A stretch of 64,000 nt of DNA, taken from the NCBI GenBank assembly GCA_003096535.1, contig QEKJ01000001.1:248001-312000 (forward strand), written 5' to 3'. Within the stretch, counting starts at the first letter, position 1; each line of letters opens with the position of its first letter. The notes beneath the pieces are model-generated. The model had not been told where the DNA came from. It was given only the letters and a program-made list of their open reading frames with translations, and searched no databases. This DNA comes from Agathobaculum butyriciproducens (GTDB taxonomy: Bacteria; Bacillota; Clostridia; Oscillospirales; Butyricicoccaceae). A program made the position numbers and the translations under genes. Shown piece by piece: positions 43,155 through 54,018 of the stretch.

Positions 43155-44030
43155 ATGTCAACCATACTTGAAACGCGGGGCTTGACGCACGTTTACGGCG
43201 CAGGCACCCCCTTTGAGCGTGTTGCGCTTGACCATGTTGACCTGAAAATCGAAAAAGGCGAAATTCTCGGTGTGATCGGTCACACCGGTTCGGGCAAGTC
43301 TACGCTCATTCAGCACCTGAACGGTCTGCTGCAGCCGTCCGAAGGCGAGGTCCTGCTCGACGGCAAGTCCATCTGGGATGCCAAGGGCAAGTGCAGCCGC
43401 GAAACGCGCTTCCGCGTCGGCCTGGTATTCCAGTATCCGGAATACCAGCTGTTCGAGGAGACCATCGCGAAGGACATCGCCTATGGTCCGACCAACATGA
43501 AGCTGCCGCAGGATGAGATTGACGAGCGCGTGCGCGAGTCCATGGCGGCAGTCGGTCTTGCGCCTGAGCTTGCCGACCAGTCCCCGTTTGCGCTGTCCGG
43601 CGGTCAGAAGCGCCGCGTAGCCATCGCAGGCGTTATCGCCATGCGGCCGGACGTACTCGTGCTCGATGAGCCGACCGCGGGCCTCGATCCGGCGGGCCGT
43701 GACGAGATTTTTGAGCTGGTCCGCAGCTACCACAAGCAGTCCGGCGCGACCATCCTCATCGTGTCCCACTCGATGGAGGATATCGCACAGGTTGCCGACC
43801 GTCTGCTTGTGATGAACCACGCCAAGGTGCTGTTCTGCGACACGCCGCGCGAGGTTTTCTCGCACGCGGACGAGATCATTGCCGCCGGACTGGACATCCC
43901 GATGATCACCAAGGTCATGCTTGAGCTGAAAAAGCGCGGTCACGATGTTGATACCTCGGTCTACACCGTAGCGCAGGCAATGGATGCCCTGCGTGCCTGC
44001 AAGCGGAAGGAGGCTGCTCACGAATGCTGA
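43155..44030 (+). CDS. ecfA2: Energy-coupling factor transporter ATPase EcfA2
   Basis: 291 residues. Walker A GHTGSGKSTLIQHLNG, Q-loop FQYPEYQLFEETIAKD (the EcfA2-type variant), signature LSGGQKRRVAIAG, Walker B VLVLDEPTAGLDP. It forms the ATPase heterodimer with EcfA1. The stop overlaps ecfT by 7 nt. AAGGAG precedes ATG 43155 by 8 nt, just after the end of the palindromic repeat. Confidence 0.94.
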   Translation: MSTILETRGLTHVYGAGTPFERVALDHVDLKIEKGEILGVIGHTGSGKSTLIQHLNGLLQPSEGEVLLDGKSIWDAKGKCSRETRFRVGLVFQYPEYQLFEETIAKDIAYGPTNMKLPQDEIDERVRESMAAVGLAPELADQSPFALSGGQKRRVAIAGVIAMRPDVLVLDEPTAGLDPAGRDEIFELVRSYHKQSGATILIVSHSMEDIAQVADRLLVMNHAKVLFCDTPREVFSHADEIIAAGLDIPMITKVMLELKKRGHDVDTSVYTVAQAMDALRACKRKEAAHEC

Positions 44031-44827
44031 AGGATATTACCCTCGGTCAGTTTTTTCCGGGCAACAGTGCGGTGCACCGTCTTGACCCGCGCGTAAAGAT
44101 CGTGCTGACGGTGGCATTCATCGTGCTTTTGTTCCTCGCGCAAGGCCCGGTTTCCTATGCGCTGATCATCGCATTTCTTGCCGTTGTCATCGGTATTTCG
44201 CGTATTTCGCCAAAAATGGTGCTGCGCGGCCTCAAGCCGATCCTATTCATCGTCATTTTCACGGCGGTGCTCAATCTGTTCTATACACCGGGTACCTACA
44301 TTTTCCAGTGGCACTTCCTGCACATCAGTGTGGAAGGCATTAAGCTGGCCATTTTCATGGTTCTGCGCCTGATGCTGCTCATCATCGCAACGTCCATGCT
44401 CACCTACACCACCTCACCGATTCAGCTGACCGACGGACTTGAGCGTCTGCTTTCTCCGCTCAAAAAGCTGCACGCGCCGGTGCATGAGCTGTCCATGATG
44501 ATGTCGATCGCACTGCGCTTTATCCCGACCCTCATCGAAGAAACCGAGAAGATCATCTCGGCACAGAAGGCGCGCGGCGCGGATTTCGACTCCGGCAACC
44601 TGATTCAGCGTGCCAAGGCCATGATCCCGATTCTCGTGCCGCTGTTCATCTCGGCGTTCCGCCGCGCGGACGAACTCGCTACCGCCATGGAGTGCCGACT
44701 GTACCGCGGCGATGTCGGCCGCACCCGCATGCGCCAGCTCAAGATTGCCCGCGTAGATGTTTGCGCGCTGCTGTGGGTTGCTGTTTTGTTCGCAGTTGTT
44801 ATTATACTCAAGCATTTTGGCCTTTGA
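44024..44827 (+). CDS. ecfT: Energy-coupling factor transmembrane protein EcfT
   Basis: 267 residues with about six membrane segments. The coupling-helix motif EKIISAQKARGADF and the later ADELATAMECRLY carry the conserved Ala-Arg-Gly type signatures that contact the two ATPases. The protein links the EcfA pair to vitamin-binding S components in the membrane. It overlaps ecfA2 and ends with a TGA that touches the next palindromic repeat. Confidence 0.93.
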   Translation: MLKDITLGQFFPGNSAVHRLDPRVKIVLTVAFIVLLFLAQGPVSYALIIAFLAVVIGISRISPKMVLRGLKPILFIVIFTAVLNLFYTPGTYIFQWHFLHISVEGIKLAIFMVLRLMLLIIATSMLTYTTSPIQLTDGLERLLSPLKKLHAPVHELSMMMSIALRFIPTLIEETEKIISAQKARGADFDSGNLIQRAKAMIPILVPLFISAFRRADELATAMECRLYRGDVGRTRMRQLKIARVDVCALLWVAVLFAVVIILKHFGL

Positions 44828-44947
44828 TAATTGAAAATTGATAATGGAGAATGGAGAATTGCGGTATCGCACAAAGTGCGATTTATTATAATCGGCGCTT
44901 TTGCGCCGAACCTTCATTTTCCATTTTTCCATTCTCAATTCTCCATT
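44826..44947. repeat. Stop-codon-abutting palindromic repeat, copy 6
   Basis: It begins at the ecfT stop (GATAATTGAAAATTGATAAT) and ends TTCCATTCTCAATTCTCCAT. Inner palindromes are ATCGCACAAAGTGCGAT and CGGCGCTTTTGCGCCG. Confidence 0.85.
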
Positions 44948-44971
44948 CACGACCCACTAAAAGTAACTGAA

Positions 44972-45748
44972 ATGATGAAAAATATTGCAGTAGTGTTGTC
45001 TTACGACGGCACAAATTTTAACGGCTGGCAGATTCAGAAAAACGGTCCTTCCATCCAAGAGAGCATGGAGGACGCGATTTTCCATCTGCTGAAGCAAAAA
45101 GTTCATGTTTCCGGTGTCGGACGCACGGATTCCGGCGTTCATGCCCGCCGGTATGTGGCAAACTTCCACGCAGACTGCACGATCCCGATGGACCGTCTGC
45201 CGTATGCGCTCAACAGCTTTCTGCCCGAGGACATTGCGGTTTCCGGCGCAGTCGAGGTTCCCGAGGACTTCGATGCGCGCTTCAACTGCACCAAAAAGGA
45301 ATACGCCTATTATCTGTTCCCTTCCACCCTGCGGGACCCGTTCCACGCACGGTACGCGTATCGGTACAATTATCCGCTGGATATTACAAAAATGCAGGAA
45401 GGCGCACAGTATTTTGTCGGCAAGCAGGACTTTGCATCCGTGAGAAGTCAGGGCACACCGGTCAAGAGCACGGTTCGTACCATTTTCTGGTGCGAGGTGG
45501 AGCCGGTGGATGACCTCATCCGCATCCGCGTCTGCGGCGACGGCTTCCTGTACAATATGGTCCGCGCGATTGCGGGCACGCTGACGTATGTCGGCGGCGG
45601 CAAGCTGGCGCCCGAGCAGGTGCGCGACGTACTGCTCGCCTGCGACCGAGAGCAGGCCGGACCCACCCTGCCTGCCTGCGGTCTGTTTATGAACCGCCTG
45701 TGGTACGACGATACCCCCGAACTGGACAGATTCCGCCTGTCGGACTGA
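44972..45748 (+). CDS. truA: tRNA pseudouridine(38-40) synthase
   Basis: About 258 residues, normal for TruA. The catalytic Asp lies in GRTDSGVHAR (near residue 52), with the conserved YDGTNFNGWQ at the N-terminus and GDGFLYNMVRAIAGTL late. It isomerises uridines 38-40 in the tRNA anticodon stem. The ATG at 44972 lies just after the palindromic repeat and its RBS is weak; the repeat may have displaced the original leader. EcfA1-EcfA2-EcfT-TruA is a classical Firmicutes gene order. Confidence 0.93.
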   Translation: MMKNIAVVLSYDGTNFNGWQIQKNGPSIQESMEDAIFHLLKQKVHVSGVGRTDSGVHARRYVANFHADCTIPMDRLPYALNSFLPEDIAVSGAVEVPEDFDARFNCTKKEYAYYLFPSTLRDPFHARYAYRYNYPLDITKMQEGAQYFVGKQDFASVRSQGTPVKSTVRTIFWCEVEPVDDLIRIRVCGDGFLYNMVRAIAGTLTYVGGGKLAPEQVRDVLLACDREQAGPTLPACGLFMNRLWYDDTPELDRFRLSD

Positions 45749-45759
45749 CAGATTTCAAT

Positions 45760-45957
45760 GGTAATACCGCATAATTGAACAAGAGTGATTTGCGTGTAAA
45801 TTTTGCGTTCTGACGAGGCGTGGTTTTGCGGTAATACTTTGTGTATTACCGTGAAATCACAACGAAGTCAGGGCACAGAATTTCCGCAAAGCACCGCGGC
45901 AGTGCGACCGGAGCCTGCACAAGGAGCCGCCGCTTTAATTGTGCGGAATTGCCCAAG
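45760..45957. repeat. MITE-like repeat, longer copy
   Basis: The ends GGTAATACCGCATAATTGAA and TTTAATTGTGCGGAATTGCC are imperfect inverted copies. The right 60 bp are the reverse complement of the 20404-20481 unit. An inner GCGGTAATACTTTGTGTATTACCG hairpin is also present. Confidence 0.7.
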
Positions 45958-46008
45958 CTATTCACATTTTCACCCATTAAACACGCTACAATAAGGAGGC
46001 GGGATTTC

Positions 46009-47262
46009 ATGAGCGAACAGAACCCAAAGCAGAATATCATCCGCTTTCCGCTCTCCAGGCGGGAGCGCCGTCAGCGCCTGCTCGACAGCAAGGACGCGCG
46101 TATCCGCACGACCGCCCTGCTCCGCATGCTCTGCGGCTGGGCTCTGGTGCTGGGAACAGCCCTGTTCCTGATCGCCAACTACCGTATTTTTACGCCGACC
46201 TCGCTGCGCACGCTCGGCAGCTATATTGCGGCCGGTATTCGCTCGCATGACGGCGATATCACCACCATCAACTACGAAAACGAGACCTTCAGCGACGGTG
46301 CGCTGTTTGAATCCGGTCTGGCGTACGCGGACAGTGACGCGCTGTTCCTGTCCCGCGCGGGCAGCATGACCACGCTGCGCTATTCGCTCGGCTACTCCGA
46401 TCCCGCGGTGGAAAGCAGCACGAATTATGTGCTTGTGTACGACCGCGGCGGCGTCAAAGCCGCACTGGTCGGCTCGGCAGGCGCTGTCGCGGAGCTGAAG
46501 CTGGAATCCACCATCCTGAACGGTTCAATCGGCCGCAGTGGCCGTTTCGTGCTCACCACCAACGAGCACGGCTACCGTACCGCCGCTGCCGTTTACGACA
46601 CCGCAGGAAAAGAGGTTTTCAAATACCGCGCTTCGGAATACTATATTGTATCCGCTGTGCTCTCGCCGGACTGCAATACGCTCGGCATTCTCGCCTTCCG
46701 GCAGAACGGCGTAACGCTCGAGTCCCATGTGCTGTTCTTTGATGTGTCCTCCGGCAAGCAGATTTCGGACACCGCGCTGACTGACGCGCTCGGTGTAACG
46801 CTCACTTATTCCGAGAACAACGCCGCGATCGCGCTGTGCGACACCGGCCTGTATCATGTCACCCGCAGAGGCACGGTCGATGTGCTGCTCGAACTCAGCT
46901 CGCAGGATCTGATCGCCACTGCGTCTCAGGGCAGTACGATGGCTGTCGCTGTGCGCTCCTACCTGAACGATGCACGCAGCGATCTCTATACCGTCCGCAA
47001 CGGCAGCCTGCACGGCCCGTTCGCACTGACCGAGGAGCCAACGGCGCTTGCTGTCTCCAACGCCGGTACGGCGGTGCTGTCCGCGTCCGGTGTTACGGTC
47101 TACAACACCTCTGCCGAGCCGCAGTGGCACAATGATGACGCTGTCGGCGCACGCCGTGTGCTCATGACCGATGACGGTACGGTTTTCCTGCTCTACAACC
47201 GCAACGCGCGTATCTTTACCGCGCATTCCGAACGATCCGAGGAAATACATGCAGATAACTGA
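46009..47262 (+). CDS. DUF5711 family membrane-anchored propeller protein
   Basis: 417 residues. A short basic cytoplasmic N-terminus and one membrane segment (WALVLGTALFLIANYRIF, about 46-63) precede an extracellular domain of repeated beta blades with a WD/propeller-like feel. It matches my memory of DUF5711. No active-site motif is visible, so a structural or sensing role at the envelope is inferred. ATG 46009 follows AAGGAGG; upstream ORF extension runs into the MITE-like repeat. It overlaps the CvpA-like gene by 14 nt. Confidence 0.75.
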   Translation: MSEQNPKQNIIRFPLSRRERRQRLLDSKDARIRTTALLRMLCGWALVLGTALFLIANYRIFTPTSLRTLGSYIAAGIRSHDGDITTINYENETFSDGALFESGLAYADSDALFLSRAGSMTTLRYSLGYSDPAVESSTNYVLVYDRGGVKAALVGSAGAVAELKLESTILNGSIGRSGRFVLTTNEHGYRTAAAVYDTAGKEVFKYRASEYYIVSAVLSPDCNTLGILAFRQNGVTLESHVLFFDVSSGKQISDTALTDALGVTLTYSENNAAIALCDTGLYHVTRRGTVDVLLELSSQDLIATASQGSTMAVAVRSYLNDARSDLYTVRNGSLHGPFALTEEPTALAVSNAGTAVLSASGVTVYNTSAEPQWHNDDAVGARRVLMTDDGTVFLLYNRNARIFTAHSERSEEIHADN

Positions 47263-47875
47263 TATCAACGATTTTATTTCCACAGCGGCGCAGCTGCTCA
47301 ACGCGCCTGACCTTATCCTCATTGCCGTGCTGCTGGCCAACGTCTGGCTCGGTGCCCGTCGGGGACTGGTCGGTGCGCTGTACGGCGTGATTGGCCGCAT
47401 CGGCATGATCGCCGCGTCTGTTGCCGCCGCCAAGTACACCGCGCCGTATATCGCGCAGTGGGTGGTCGTGCCGGCAGTCGGTCAGCTGTTTGAAAAACAG
47501 GCCGCGCTCAAGACCGCCGAAGGCGTGCTGGACGGTCTGCGGCAGACCGTTACCGAAGCGGCTGTCGGCATGTCGGAGAGCATCGCGTTCTCCATGCTGG
47601 TAGTGCTGTTCAGCGTGCTGTTCGGACGGCTCATCTGGATTTTCGGCCGCAGTCTCAAGCTCATTGTTCGGCGTACTCCGCTCAGCGCACTCGATTCCGC
47701 AGGCGGCGCACTCATCGGCTTTGTAACCGGCGTCGCATTCGTCTGCATCCTGCTGATCGTGCTGCAGTGGCTGTTCCCGATCACCTATACGTCGCTCGGC
47801 TATCTCTCGCCGGAGCGCGTCAAGCATACGCTGCTGCTCAAACAGCTTGTGGACGTTTTACCTATCGCCATTTAA
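47249..47875 (+). CDS. CvpA-family membrane protein
   Basis: 208 residues with four hydrophobic segments and the CvpA-like opening LILIAVLLANVWLGARRGLVGALYGVIG and GRLIWIFGRSL. CvpA proteins are needed for colicin V export in E. coli and for envelope integrity elsewhere; their molecular function is unknown. ATG 47249 follows GAGGAAA. The stop codon is immediately followed by TGGAGAAC from a short palindromic repeat. Confidence 0.75.
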   Translation: MQITDINDFISTAAQLLNAPDLILIAVLLANVWLGARRGLVGALYGVIGRIGMIAASVAAAKYTAPYIAQWVVVPAVGQLFEKQAALKTAEGVLDGLRQTVTEAAVGMSESIAFSMLVVLFSVLFGRLIWIFGRSLKLIVRRTPLSALDSAGGALIGFVTGVAFVCILLIVLQWLFPITYTSLGYLSPERVKHTLLLKQLVDVLPIAI

Positions 47876-47920
47876 TGGAGAACACCTTAATTCTCCATTT
47901 TCTATTTTCAATTTTCCATT
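47872..47920. repeat. Stop-codon-abutting palindromic repeat, copy 7 (truncated)
   Basis: It starts at the CvpA-like stop (TTAATGGAGAACACC) and ends ATTTTCAATTTTCCATT. The inner palindromes are lost. Confidence 0.7.
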
Positions 47921-47939
47921 CCCTGAAGGAGTTTAACCT

Positions 47940-50221
<2,282 letters not shown>

Positions 50222-50222
<1 letters not shown>

Positions 50223-50345
50223 TAATTGAAAATTGAGACACCCACCGCAGTGGGCGTCCATCGAGCAACCGCCCGCAGGGCGGCTCTTAGCGAGTCGGAA
50301 TGGAGAATGGAAAATGCACCACATTTTTCCATTCTCCATTTTCTT
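50222..50345. repeat. Stop-codon-abutting palindromic repeat, copy 8
   Basis: It begins at the Clp gene stop (AATAATTGAAAATTGAG). The interior holds CCCACCGCAGTGGG and CCGCCCGCAGGGCGG palindromes. It ends TTTTTCCATTCTCCATTTTC. It would hinder read-through into the next gene. Confidence 0.8.
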
Positions 50346-50378
50346 TGCCTCTCGGTTACCGTTCTTCGGTTGCATTGA

Positions 50379-50407
50379 TTGACAATCTCTGTCGAATACG
50401 ATATAAT
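50379..50407 (+). promoter_or_regulatory. Consensus sigma-A promoter of DUF4177 gene
   Basis: TTGACA, 17-bp spacer, TATAAT: a perfect consensus match, 27 nt before the start codon. Confidence 0.92.
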
Positions 50408-50433
50408 CGTGTAAATTACTGGAGGTGTTATTT

Positions 50434-50688
50434 ATGGATTTCAGCGATTCCTCGACTTTCTCCACCGCATCCGGCAAGGACTATCATTACGTTGTCCTGC
50501 AGGTTACTTTGAAAGAAAAATTTCTCGGCACCGGTTCCGGCAACCTGACCGAACTGGAAGAAGCGATTAACCATCAAGCGCAAAAGGGTTATCGCCTGCA
50601 CACGATTACTACATCGAACGGCGGCAGCAAGGGTCTGATGGGCGGCGACCGCATTCAGGCAACCATGGTATTCGAAAAAGTTATTTAA
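50434..50688 (+). CDS. DUF4177 domain protein
   Basis: 84 residues. The alpha/beta text YHYVVLQVTLKEKF then LEEAINHQAQKGYRLHTITT matches DUF4177, a small cytoplasmic domain of unknown function. Start 50434 follows GGAGG at 8 nt. A perfect consensus promoter and a strong terminator flank it, so it is a short, probably abundant, monocistronic transcript. Confidence 0.8.
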   Translation: MDFSDSSTFSTASGKDYHYVVLQVTLKEKFLGTGSGNLTELEEAINHQAQKGYRLHTITTSNGGSKGLMGGDRIQATMVFEKVI

Positions 50689-50692
50689 TAAA

Positions 50693-50722
50693 GCAAAAAC
50701 CGCTCTTTCGAGCGGTTTTTGC
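50693..50722. terminator. Bidirectional terminator
   Basis: GCAAAAACCGCTC/GAGCGGTTTTTGC hairpin between the convergent DUF4177 and histidine kinase genes, with T runs in both directions. Confidence 0.9.
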
Positions 50723-52374
50723 TATTTATCTGCGAATTGGAACCAGAACTTCGGTCCGATTTCGGTATTCTCCGCTCCGCAGGTGAAGCCATGCAGATCG
50801 AACACGGTTTTCGCGATGGACAGTCCCAGTCCGTCGCCTTTGGCGCTGCGCGACGGATCGGCCTGATAATACGCCTCCCACAGCCGCGGCAGCGCGTCCG
50901 CCGGAATGGCGTCGCCGGTGTTCGTCACCGAGAGCACGCCGTCCGCGAGGTGCACCGTGATGCAGCCGCCCTCGGGTGTGTGCTGCACGGCGTTCTCGAG
51001 CAGGGCGTCCAGTGCCCGCGTGAGCAGTGCCCTGTCCGCATTGACCTCGTATTCGCCCTGTGCTGCAAATTCGGTGCGGATGGTGGAATCGGTCGGCAGA
51101 GCCGCCTGCAGGCGCTCCTGCGCCAATTCTGCCAGAGAGAACGCGGTTCGCCGCAGAGCCTTTGCGCCGGTCTCCAGTCTCGACAGTTCGAGCATCTGCC
51201 GCACACTGCCGTCCATCCGCTGCGCCTGCTGCTGAATGACACCCAGATAGTGTGCCTGCTTTTCCGGTGCAAGGTTATCGCCGAGCAGCTCGGCGGTGGC
51301 GCTGAGCACGGAGAGCGGCGTTTTCAGCTCGTGTGCGAGCGCGGCGGTCGTTTCGCGGCGTACCCGCTCTATGCGCTCCTGTTTGCGCCAGACGCGCAGC
51401 TGCGCACCGGACAGCACTGCCGCGCAGAATAGCGCCAGTACCAGACTGAACGCCCATACGGGAATCAGTACCGGCAGCAAGGCTTTGAGCGGATATCCTT
51501 CCGCCGCATAGGACACCAGCACAGCGCCGCTTTCCGCAAACGGACAATATCTGATCGTCCGCCGGTACGTTCGCACGAGCCACAGCTTCTCGACCGTTTG
51601 GCTGCTGTTTGTGCGGCTCGGGTATTCTGCCCATTCCCGCAGCGCCTGCCGCGCGGGCGAGGACAGGGATTCCGCAATCTGTTCGGTCGTGGCGCCGTTC
51701 GGTCCGGGGCACACCAAGCGACTATAACTCATGGTTTTCAGCGTCAGACCTTTCACCTGCTCCGCGTCATATGCGCATTCAATCGTGCGCACCTCTCCGG
51801 TCGGCTCCCAAGTGCCGCTCTTGGTCGGCTCGATCGTGATGGATTTCAGATAGGCGTCATCGCGGTATCCGGGCACGCTGTCCGCCCACGCCTCAAAGGT
51901 CATCTTCGGCAGCGATTCTATTTTCGACTCGCCTGTGCCCGCACCCGCAAGAACCGCCTCGCACACCTCGCGCGGCTGACCGCTCATATCCACGCGGTAC
52001 AGGTTGTCTCCCTCGATCAACTCAAGCCACCAGCGGTTGCTTTGCAGAACTTTGCCGGATTTCAGGTCGGTGATAGCGGTCTCGATGATCTGCAGATTGG
52101 GCGGGTCTGCGCTGTCCGCCATGAATACCGGCTTGCTCAATCGTCTGCGCAGTTCCGTCTCGTCCGTCGTGTCATAGCTCGAGGGATCAAGCAACAAATC
52201 GGTATCCTCTCCCATCAGCTTGTCCGATTTGCTTTCCATTTCCGCCAGCATGAGCTTTGCACGCTGCTGCGACAGCAGGACGGTGAACACCGCCATCACT
52301 GCCAGCCAGAATGCAAGGAAGCCCGCGCCGATTCGTGTGAAAAAGCTCCAAAAGGTTCTACGTTTGGTTTTCAT
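50722..52374 (-). CDS. Sensor histidine kinase
   Basis: 550 residues. Membrane segments at about 13-35 and about 298-320 bracket an extracellular sensor of roughly 260 residues with no recognised fold. Then come the His box ALAHELKTPLSVLSA, N box LDALLENAVQHTPEG, and G boxes NTGDAIP and GLGLSIAKTV. It pairs with the overlapping response regulator (17-bp overlap). The ligand is unknown. No target genes are adjacent. Confidence 0.9.
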   Translation of the reverse strand: MKTKRRTFWSFFTRIGAGFLAFWLAVMAVFTVLLSQQRAKLMLAEMESKSDKLMGEDTDLLLDPSSYDTTDETELRRRLSKPVFMADSADPPNLQIIETAITDLKSGKVLQSNRWWLELIEGDNLYRVDMSGQPREVCEAVLAGAGTGESKIESLPKMTFEAWADSVPGYRDDAYLKSITIEPTKSGTWEPTGEVRTIECAYDAEQVKGLTLKTMSYSRLVCPGPNGATTEQIAESLSSPARQALREWAEYPSRTNSSQTVEKLWLVRTYRRTIRYCPFAESGAVLVSYAAEGYPLKALLPVLIPVWAFSLVLALFCAAVLSGAQLRVWRKQERIERVRRETTAALAHELKTPLSVLSATAELLGDNLAPEKQAHYLGVIQQQAQRMDGSVRQMLELSRLETGAKALRRTAFSLAELAQERLQAALPTDSTIRTEFAAQGEYEVNADRALLTRALDALLENAVQHTPEGGCITVHLADGVLSVTNTGDAIPADALPRLWEAYYQADPSRSAKGDGLGLSIAKTVFDLHGFTCGAENTEIGPKFWFQFADK

Positions 52375-53056
52375 CTCCGTCCACCTCCAGCTTGTAGCCG
52401 CGCTTTACCACGGTTTTGATACAGTCCGCATGCGGACCGAGTGCCCGGCGCAGCTTTTTGATGTGCCCGTCAATCACCCGGTCCGTGCCGTCAAAATCCC
52501 AGCCCCACGCAAGATTAAGCAGCTCGTCCCGGGTCAGCACGCGGTTTTTGCGCTCCATCAGCGCCCGCAGCAAAGCAAATTCCTTGGGCGGCAGGTCGAT
52601 GCGCCTGCCGTCCGCTATGACAATCCCCCGTTCCGGGTCGAGTGACAGGGTACCCGCTGTCAGCGTATTCCCGGCATTGAGGCCCCGCGCTCGCCGCAGG
52701 AGCGCCAGTGCCTTGGCGTACAACACCGCCAGCGAGAACGGCTTGACCACATAATCGTCCGCGCCGAGGCCGTAGCCGTGCAGCTTGTCCTGCTCGTCCT
52801 CGCGCGCCGTGACGAACAGAATGGGCGCGTCTCCCTGCTCGCGTGCCGCGCGGCACAGCGCGAAGCCGTCCGTGCCCGGCAGCATGATATCGAGCAGCAG
52901 CAGGTCGAATCGCCGGGTTTCGATCAGGTGCAGCGCCGTGTCGCCGTCCGGCGCAGCCACGACCGTAAAATCGCCGCCGCTCTTCGCGGTGAAGTAGTCG
53001 GTCAGCACCTCACGCATGGCCTGCTCATCCTCGGCCAGTAAGATCGTTGCTTTCAT
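52358..53056 (-). CDS. OmpR-family response regulator
   Basis: 232 residues. The receiver has the acidic EDE patch, phospho-Asp in LLLLDIMLPGTDG (about 54) and Lys in VVKPFS; the DNA-binding winged helix includes PPKEFALLRALMERKNRVLTR in two parts and VIDGHIKKLRRAL. ATG 53056 follows GGAGGGAG. It is translated ahead of and coupled to the kinase. A TATACT box at 53079-53084 (minus) suggests a very short leader, although no good -35 accompanies it. Confidence 0.92.
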   Translation of the reverse strand: MKATILLAEDEQAMREVLTDYFTAKSGGDFTVVAAPDGDTALHLIETRRFDLLLLDIMLPGTDGFALCRAAREQGDAPILFVTAREDEQDKLHGYGLGADDYVVKPFSLAVLYAKALALLRRARGLNAGNTLTAGTLSLDPERGIVIADGRRIDLPPKEFALLRALMERKNRVLTRDELLNLAWGWDFDGTDRVIDGHIKKLRRALGPHADCIKTVVKRGYKLEVDGDENQT

Positions 53057-53162
53057 GCTCTCTCCCTCCTTTGATTACAGTATAGCATGACCGTCTGCCC
53101 TTTTGATGTTCTTTGCAAATTTGGTCGAAAAAAAGTTTTTCAAAAAAATTTGAAAAAAGATG

Positions 53163-53191
53163 TTGACATTATGGGGTTTTATTGATATACT
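53163..53191 (+). promoter_or_regulatory. Promoter of the tRNA cluster
   Basis: TTGACA, 17-bp spacer, TATACT, 21 nt before the first tRNA. The six tRNAs are probably one transcript. Confidence 0.9.
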
Positions 53192-53212
53192 AAATGAGCG
53201 TCAGAAAGACCC

Positions 53213-53286
53213 GCGGGTGTAGTTCAATGGTAGAATGTCAGCCTTCCAAGCTGAACACGTGGGTTCGATTCCCATCACCCGCTCCA
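53213..53286 (+). tRNA. tRNA-Gly (anticodon TCC)
   Basis: The acceptor GCGGGTG pairs with CACCCGC; the anticodon loop CTTCCAA gives TCC; T loop GTTCGATTC; CCA is encoded. Confidence 0.96.
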
Positions 53287-53318
53287 TTTTCTTCGAATGG
53301 GTTTGTCGGAATTGATAT

Positions 53319-53395
53319 GCGCCAGTAGCTCAGCCGGATAGAGCAACTGCCTTCTAAGCAGTAGGCCGGGGGTTCGAATCCCTCCTGGCGTGCCA
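53319..53395 (+). tRNA. tRNA-Arg (anticodon TCT)
   Basis: The acceptor GCGCCAG pairs with CTGGCGT (one G-T pair); the anticodon loop CTTCTAA gives TCT; T loop GTTCGAATC; CCA is encoded. Confidence 0.95.
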
Positions 53396-53421
53396 TTTCC
53401 GTCGGCTGCAAACTTTATATG

Positions 53422-53498
53422 GTGGGTATAGCTCAGTTGGTTAGAGCATCGGATTGTGGTTCCGAGGGTCGAGGGTTCGAGTCCCTTTACCCACCCCA
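53422..53498 (+). tRNA. tRNA-His (anticodon GTG)
   Basis: The acceptor GTGGGTA pairs with TACCCAC; the anticodon loop TTGTGGT gives GTG. The genome encodes G at 53421 opposite discriminator C, as expected for the G-1 of tRNA-His. CCA is encoded. Confidence 0.96.
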
Positions 53499-53569
53499 TA
53501 TAACCCTGTGACGCGCTGCGAACGCAGCGCGTTATCTTTAGGGTAACGCTGTTTCGAGCAAACGAATAC

Positions 53570-53644
53570 GGGGGCGTCGCCAAGCGGTAAGGCATCGGCC
53601 TTTGACGCCGACATTCGCTGGTTCGAATCCAGCCGTCCCTGCCA
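53570..53644 (+). tRNA. tRNA-Gln (anticodon TTG)
   Basis: The acceptor GGGGGCG pairs with CGTCCCT with two G-T pairs; the anticodon loop CTTTGAC gives TTG; CCA is encoded. Its 3' end is duplicated 114 bp downstream. Confidence 0.94.
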
Positions 53645-53766
53645 TTACGGCAGATTTTGAATCCTTGGATTCGAAAGGCGGCTCTTGAGAATAATCCGGT
53701 GGATTATTCGAACCGCCGTGGCTTTCCCGTTGGAAAGCGAATCCAGCCGTCCCTGCCATTACGGCA
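53624..53766. repeat. Duplicated tRNA-Gln tail around an 85-bp structured insert
   Basis: A 29-bp direct repeat (53624-53652 and 53738-53766) copies the tRNA-Gln T arm, acceptor, CCA and following ATTACGGCA. The 85 bp between hold three inverted pairs: GAATCC/GGATTC, GAATAATCC/GGATTATTC (inside GGCGG/CCGCC) and CTTTCC/GGAAAG. It looks like an att duplication flanking a remnant. Confidence 0.8.
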
Positions 53767-53807
53767 TACGACTTAATTTCATACTCAGCGCAAAACTTTT
53801 TTGACCT

Positions 53808-53883
53808 GACCCAGTAGCTCAGTCGGCAGAGCACCTGCCTTTTAAGCAGGGTGTCCGGGGTTCGAATCCCCGCTGGGTCACCA
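53808..53883 (+). tRNA. tRNA-Lys (anticodon TTT)
   Basis: The acceptor GACCCAG pairs with CTGGGTC; the anticodon loop CTTTTAA gives TTT; T loop GTTCGAATC; CCA is encoded. Confidence 0.96.
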
Positions 53884-53887
53884 AAAT

Positions 53888-53963
53888 GGAAGTTTAGCTC
53901 AGCTGGGAGAGCATCTGCCTTACAAGCAGAGGGTCACAGGTTCGAGCCCTGTAACTTCCACCA
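53888..53963 (+). tRNA. tRNA-Val (anticodon TAC)
   Basis: The acceptor GGAAGTT pairs with AACTTCC; the anticodon loop CTTACAA gives TAC; CCA is encoded. It lies 4 nt after tRNA-Lys. Confidence 0.96.
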
Positions 53964-53965
53964 TC

Positions 53966-53998
53966 AAGCACTTACGAAAGTAAGTGCTTTTTCTTTTT
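53966..53998 (+). terminator. Terminator of the tRNA cluster
   Basis: AAGCACTTAC/GTAAGTGCTT hairpin followed by a T-rich run, 2 nt after tRNA-Val. Confidence 0.9.
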
Positions 53999-54018
53999 CT
54001 CTATTGCAGCCAGGTTCG

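Noticed and set aside
53275-53834. Small open frames across the tRNA cluster
   Set aside because: They overlap well-formed tRNA genes and have no RBS.
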